Below are positions 10,262 through 14,178 of a stretch of 14,178 nt of DNA, piece by piece. Each line of letters starts with the position of its first letter. Positions within the stretch are counted from its first letter, which is position 1. Under the pieces are notes generated by a model, which saw nothing but the letters and a program-made list of their open reading frames with translations, did no database searches and was not told the DNA's origin. Where the stretch lies: the NCBI GenBank assembly GCA_900155495.1, contig FTLJ01001131.1, positions 674 to 14,851 on the forward strand. The letters run 5' to 3'. A program made the translations under genes and the position numbers. Source of the stretch: Porogramme epimiltina (taxonomy: Eukaryota > Basidiomycota > Agaricomycetes > Polyporales > Polyporaceae).

Positions 10262-10356
10262 AAGCTGGAGCCCGTCTGTGCTTGGGGTAAGGCGACTCAA
10301 CTCGCGTATCTGATCGGACTTTGGACTCAACACAAAGGACAATTTGTATCATAGTA
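10212..10356 (+). repeat. MT2 3' end and flank, diverged copy at 13256-13398
   Basis: The last codons of MT2 and about 95 bases beyond its stop align with 13256-13398. Shared strings include GGACTTTGGACTC versus GTACTTTGGACTC, and GTATCATAGTA versus GTATCATACTA. Both copies lie between a methyltransferase stop codon and a convergent DUF6533-type gene, so this is the trace of a duplicated block. Confidence 0.75.
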
Positions 10357-10671
10357 CGGGCCCTCCAGCCGCATGTTGGGAAGGAAATACAATTCGTTGA
10401 ACAGACGCTACACAGGCAGCGATAATTATAGAGAAGCCCAAGAAGAATTGAAAATGTGCAGTGAGGTATAACCATATACTGGCCCATCACGCGAAGAGTC
10501 CCGAGGCATGAATGCGGATACAGCATGAGGGTACCCCGGGAAACACCTTCACTGCACTTCGAATCGCAAAGCGTATTATATACTGGCAATATACACCCAT
10601 TGTGTCTTATTCCCGCCCCTTTCCCTCTCGCGTTCAGGGACCACAACCCCGACTCGCGTGTGCACTGTCGT

Positions 10672-12365
10672 TTATACGGGTGGGTTCACCTCGTCCCGGT
10701 TCGGCTCGCCTTGGAGCACAGCGACGTCGCGATCCGTAGACCGGGAGACCGAGCGCATCGGGTATTCGCCAAACTCGTCCGCGAGAGAACGTAATGTCTC
10801 GCCGCCGCGCATTATTAGGGTAGATAGTGGCGCGTTAGAACTCGAAGAACCAAGATCTGATATTTGATCATCGGTTCCATGAAAGGACGACGCATGGTAG
10901 GCGCGAAGATCGAGTATGAAGCGCGCAGCAAGCGTGCAGGATACTCTGTAAAGTAAGCAAAGTGAGTGTCATGTATATGGGCCAGGAGACGGCTATGCAT
11001 AAAGTAAACACAGTACGTACGGGAGGGATAGCGCATTTAAAAGGCGTTGCGGGAAACCGCCCTGGATATGCAAGAATGAGATCAGATCCGCAGTATTGAA
11101 TACATGCCAATGACGATAATGCCGCATGAATTCACTTCGCATTCGATGGACTCACAGACTTCAGAATAACACGAGCACCCAAAGTTAGTAAAGTTATGAG
11201 TCTGTATATGACACAAGCAAGGAACGCATTCAGGTCATCACGCAAAACCTTCTGGATGAGTGGCGACAACCTACCCGAGGTAAAGCGTACCCTGTTCAGC
11301 TATCAAATAGAAGAGTGTTCCCCGATTGAGCTCGAGCCAGCGAGAGCCCGCACCCCTATGTTGGAAGCGGAGTGCTTGAATGCTCCTTGCGAGCGTGAGC
11401 ACCATCGCAATGATTTCGAATAGGGTGCCAAGTACAGAGAGGATGAAGGAGGCTGTGTTCTCTGTACGGCATTGGTATAAGGGATAAGAAGAGCACGTAG
11501 ATCTTGGTACAAGCACCCACCACTATGGGATATGGTATAATTAGTAGTGCGCGAGAGATACAGCAGTGCGAGTATACGCACATCTTGTTCTGGGAGGCGC
11601 TACGACATTGTCGCCCAGGGACTTGCATCTACATTACGGATTCATCTGTAAGGTGTATTCGCAGCAAGGGGAAAATGTGTTTACAAAGCCTAGGATTGCA
11701 CAAGCGACGAAGATTGGTCCGAGACCGTAGAGAACGAGTTTGCTTCTGGAGTATACGGTGTATGTCCTCATGAGGAAAGTGACTACATCGGAGAAGAGGA
11801 AGCATCAAGATGAGTTGTATAAAAAGCTGAGAATGTGGGCACTTACAAAGGAGAGCTGTTCGCGCAAGCACACTGAGAAACCCAATTATCGTATACCATA
11901 TATCACAGCTGGATGCTTTTATGAGCAAGATTGGTTTGCTGGATGACTATGGACCTACTGAAAGTAGGGTACCTTACGTTAAGCATATGTGTAGTGTCTA
12001 GTCTTAGACTCAAGCTCACCTTATCGCCTAGTCTTCCAGAAATCGCGAGTATGTAAATCACGTTAGCTAGTAGGGCGTAGCGATATAAGATATAGATCCC
12101 GGTAGAGATCGTCAGCTTCGGGGCTCTCCAGATGTATCTGACTTCCGATGAGAAAGTCAGGAGATAGTCGTAGTATATGAGCGCTGAATGATTACGGTTA
12201 GTACAATGGAAATGATGGGCAGAACGGAGAGGGACTACCTATGCTGGACCACTGAATTGAGTACTGGAGAAAGCTTTGTACTAATCAGGACCATTTACTG
12301 AAAGGTGAACTAGATGCGACGCACTTGTTCTGGGCCTCGATGGATCTAGAAGGAGAAGTGTTCAT
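10672..12365 (-). CDS. DUF6533-type seven-span membrane protein (copy A), about 11 exons
   Basis: Integral membrane protein of the basidiomycete DUF6533 type, function unknown. Exons (minus): 12365-12325, 12273-12239, 12183-12020, 11946-11847, 11782-11685, 11628-about 11582, about 11462-11275, 11201-11156, 11061-11021, 10945-10672; about 345 aa. The DUF6533 N-terminal signature is LIYYDYLLTFSSEVRYIW (exon 3), followed by YRYALLANVIYILAISG, IGFLSVLARTALL, MRTYTVYSRSKLVLYG, SFILSVLGTLFEIIAMVLTL and LIAEQGTLYLGLITLLTLG. The C-terminal part of the fold is FPQRLLNALSLPVSCTLAAR and FILDLR, followed by a polar tail with LADEFGEYP. A TACTAAC branch point precedes exon 3. Junctions of exon 4 (acceptor) and between exons 6 and 7 are uncertain, and an extra small exon may lie there. 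All other phases agree, and the last exon (274 nt) is fully open, so I regard it as intact. It is convergent with MT2. Confidence 0.83.
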
Positions 12366-12406
12366 GGCGACTTCGAGTTGAGTGGTTTCTAGAAATACGT
12401 AGTGCC

Positions 12407-12414
12407 TATATAAA
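12407..12414 (-). promoter_or_regulatory. TATA box of DUF6533-type copy A
   Basis: TTTATATA on the minus strand lies 42-49 bases before the ATG at 12365. It supports this start and a short leader. Confidence 0.6.
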
Positions 12415-13249
12415 CACCTAGCGAGATATCCAAGGGGATCAATAGTGGTAGACGTAAGGGCTTTGGGGGACGGATTAAAAAGACCTGCTTAGTTCCCTTA
12501 CTCGCCAGACCCCGACTTGAACGGTACGTGACATTCTGGGTCTGCATTGCATCTGTCCACCAAATTCATGATGAAACTCTGCGTAGGAATTTTGCACTCT
12601 TCCCACTGTAATGTTCGGAAGGAGGTTTCCCACATTGGCTTCCTTATAATGCCTGGACATTTACAAATTTGGGAATACCTAAGTCAATATTGGACGAAAA
12701 TCATGACCGGAGAGAGCTTACTAGTGAATATATGCTTACGAGATGATCGGTTCTTCACATCCCGGTAGTCAGGGTCTACATCACGCCGCTCAATTCCGAG
12801 AATTCGAGGGTTCACCGGCCGATACGCAGGCCGCACTACTATCCTTTCTGCATCTGTATTGGAGGACTTGTAAATGTTATGATTCGGTATATTCTCCCCT
12901 TCAAAGGACATCTCGTAATTAGATTTGAGTTGAGAGAGTGACTCTGTGGGTTGTGGCTAGGATATCGGTGCTTGCAGAAAGCGTGCCGGCAGTGGTCGGT
13001 CTTGTTGCACCGTGAGCTTCAAATCAGCGCCGTTTTACAATCTTTCAACGTTCGATGGAGGTGATTGACGCTGCGAAATATTGAAACATGATGCTGTGGT
13101 AGCAGAAGAGATTGGTGGCCGACATGAGCGGTATCGTCGTAAGGAGCCGCCTGGTTTGCCACCCATTCGGGATTTGTCTAGCCTAATAGAATAGCAGGAG
13201 CGCCGGTCAATCTGATGATGTCATCACTAAGTCTTCGTCACGTGGCAAT
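12415..13249. other. Gene-free stretch
   Basis: AT-richer sequence with only short open frames on both strands, such as 12547-12768 plus and 12684-12911 minus, that resemble nothing. The left part is the upstream region of copy A. If a whole third methyltransferase once ended at 13303, its body should have lain here, but I could not find further MT-like strings, so it was deleted or has drifted beyond recognition by eye. Confidence 0.5.
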
Positions 13250-13303
13250 ATGAGGGCAGGGAGGTGTTGCATCCCCTTGCAGATTCCGGCAGTGAAAACG
13301 TAG
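13250..13303 (+). pseudogene. 3' remnant of a third methyltransferase gene
   Basis: The last codons before the TAG at 13301-13303 read CCIPLQIPAVKT. They align without a gap to the MT2 C-terminus YCITAQVPAVKA, 7 of 12 residues identical and ending at the same stop. The nucleotide similarity continues through the 3' flank to 13398. Upstream the frame runs only to a stop at 13187, and no motif I, II or III is present, so the gene is a broken 3' fragment. Its position relative to the convergent DUF6533-type copy B mirrors that of MT2 to copy A. Confidence 0.7.
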
Positions 13304-13398
13304 ACGTGGAAGGCTGTTTGATTTTGATGTAAGGAGATTCAAGCCGTATCTCTGATTGTACTTTGGACTCGACACATAGGATCACCTGTATCATACTA
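13256..13398 (+). repeat. Second copy of the MT 3' end and flank
   Basis: Counterpart of 10212-10356, of nearly the same length (143 versus 145 bases), with scattered substitutions and small indels. It includes the CCGGC-GTGAA-CGTAG context of the stop codon and the downstream ACTTTGGACTC core. Confidence 0.75.
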
Positions 13399-13455
13399 TC
13401 ATTCTGTAAAACATAACTGCTGTGCTCCCCTGTGTGGCACCTACTCTTCGCACCC

Positions 13456-14042
13456 CTAGTTCGTCGGCGCGAGACTATAGCCTGGGCTTTCCTCGTCAGG
13501 AGTGGCATGCTCGCAATCCTTCTCCTCTCCGCCCTCAGTTATGGCGTGCGGGTGTTCAGAAGACGGCATCGCACGCGCGAGGTCATCCCCGAACTCGTCG
13601 GCAAACGAGCGTGAGCGCGAGAGCGCACTCCGGCGCGCGATGCGCAGACTAGAAAAGGCGGTAGGCGTCGAGGATGCGGGGTGCGTGGGGCTGCTGCCGA
13701 GGAGCGTGGTGGTGAGGGCACGGAGGCGGAGGATGAAGCGCGCGGTGAGCGTACCCGAGATCCTGTACCATGAGACGTGGGGTTAGTGGACACGTCTGGA
13801 CGATGACAAAGGGAAACGTACGGGAGCAAGAGAGCGTCGAGGAGACGCTGAGGGAAGCCGCCCTAGGGTGGGAAGTGGAAAGTGAGCAGGGTGACATCTC
13901 GGCGGGCGCTGGTCAGCGACGCCACGTACGGCTGCTTTCTGCGCGAGAAAGATAACGTCAACACATGTAGGCGGAGGGAGCAGCGGGAACGGCACCCACG
14001 AAATTGAGCACAACAGCGCCGACGGTCAACATCGTGACGAGC
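13456..14042 (-). CDS. DUF6533-type membrane protein (copy B), 3' part; gene continues past the right edge
   Basis: Paralog of copy A; only its last four exons are visible. Exons (minus): 14042-14000, 13938-13930 (9 nt), 13862-13822, 13762-13456, with stop TAG at 13456-13458. Products in order: LVTMLTVGAVVLNF, KAA, GGFPQRLLDALLLP, then ISGTLTARFILRLR and a polar tail containing FADEFGDDLARAM. The 41-nt exon has exactly the length and phase of the matching copy A exon (GGFPQRLLNALSLP). The intron before the last exon has donor GTACGT, branch site CACTAAC and acceptor TACAG. The 9-nt exon is supported by phase, by good sites, and by the spacing family members show at this point. The last exon is open for 102 codons. 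Bases 14043-14178 would be intron, so upstream exons lie outside the window. The sequence is visibly richer in G and C than copy A. Confidence 0.8.
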
Positions 14043-14145
14043 CTGCCCACAAAGGAATGTATATGTTTGGCAGTCGGCTCGCGCGGAGTAACTTGTCACA
14101 CATGTGGAGAGTGCGGGCACGCGAGGATGGAAACACTAGGGCATG

Positions 14146-14173
14146 CCACGGGTCGGGTAAACCCGCCACGGGT
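14146..14173. repeat. CCACGGGT direct repeat around an inverted repeat
   Basis: CCACGGGT occurs at 14146-14153 and 14166-14173. Between them CGGGT and ACCCG form a 5-base inverted repeat around AA, and GGTACGGG follows at the window edge. Such CGGGT-rich compound repeats resemble transposon subterminal sequence. It lies inside what should be an intron or an upstream insertion of DUF6533-type copy B. Confidence 0.4.
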
Positions 14174-14178
14174 ACGGG

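Noticed and set aside
9689..10342. 217-codon open frame, minus strand
   Set aside because: Pure antisense shadow of MT2 exon 2.
10672..11075. First read as a degenerate copy of 13456-13862
   Set aside because: Splicing shows an intact terminal exon of 91 codons, a matching 41-nt exon and consistent phases. It is a working-looking paralog, not a pseudogene.
14146..14178. CRISPR-like or telomere-like repeat
   Set aside because: Only two copies of an 8-mer, no regular spacers, and no TTAGGG units; the setting is a eukaryotic nuclear genome.

Overview
This window looks like accessory nuclear DNA from a mushroom-forming basidiomycete (Agaricomycetes). The genes are split by many short GT..AG introns, mostly about 40-110 nt. 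The multi-span membrane protein families DUF6533 and DUF6534 are typical of that group. There are no bacterial operons or ribosome binding sites. Most real genes here cannot be seen as single open frames and were built by joining exons whose phases agree and whose product matches a family I recognise.

Layout from left to right. Positions 1-197 hold short repeats that look like the edge of a repetitive element. Positions 198-1574 have no gene I can support. A DUF6534 seven-span membrane protein gene (1575-4137, minus) is built from about 20 exons, several of them only 10-16 nt. After a pyrimidine-rich promoter and an unassigned stretch comes a second membrane protein gene of a different, unnamed family (5066-6478, minus, 4 exons). 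It is divergent from a tandem pair of class I SAM-dependent methyltransferase genes, MT1 (7709-8678, plus) and MT2 (9329-10261, plus). The pair shares one intron position and is a tandem duplication. MT2 converges on a DUF6533-type membrane gene, here copy A (10672-12365, minus, about 11 exons). After 0.9 kb without genes there is a decayed methyltransferase 3' end (13250-13303, plus). It converges on the 3' part of a second DUF6533-type gene, copy B (13456-14042, minus), which continues past the right edge.

The main discovery is that the right half is a duplicated two-gene module, a methyltransferase converging on a DUF6533 membrane gene. In one copy the methyltransferase is intact. In the other only its last codons and 3' flank remain, while the membrane gene still reads open. 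Altogether the window carries four seven-span-type membrane genes of three families beside two and a half methyltransferases. A link between small-molecule methylation and membrane sensing or transport is conceivable, but this is only an inference from proximity.
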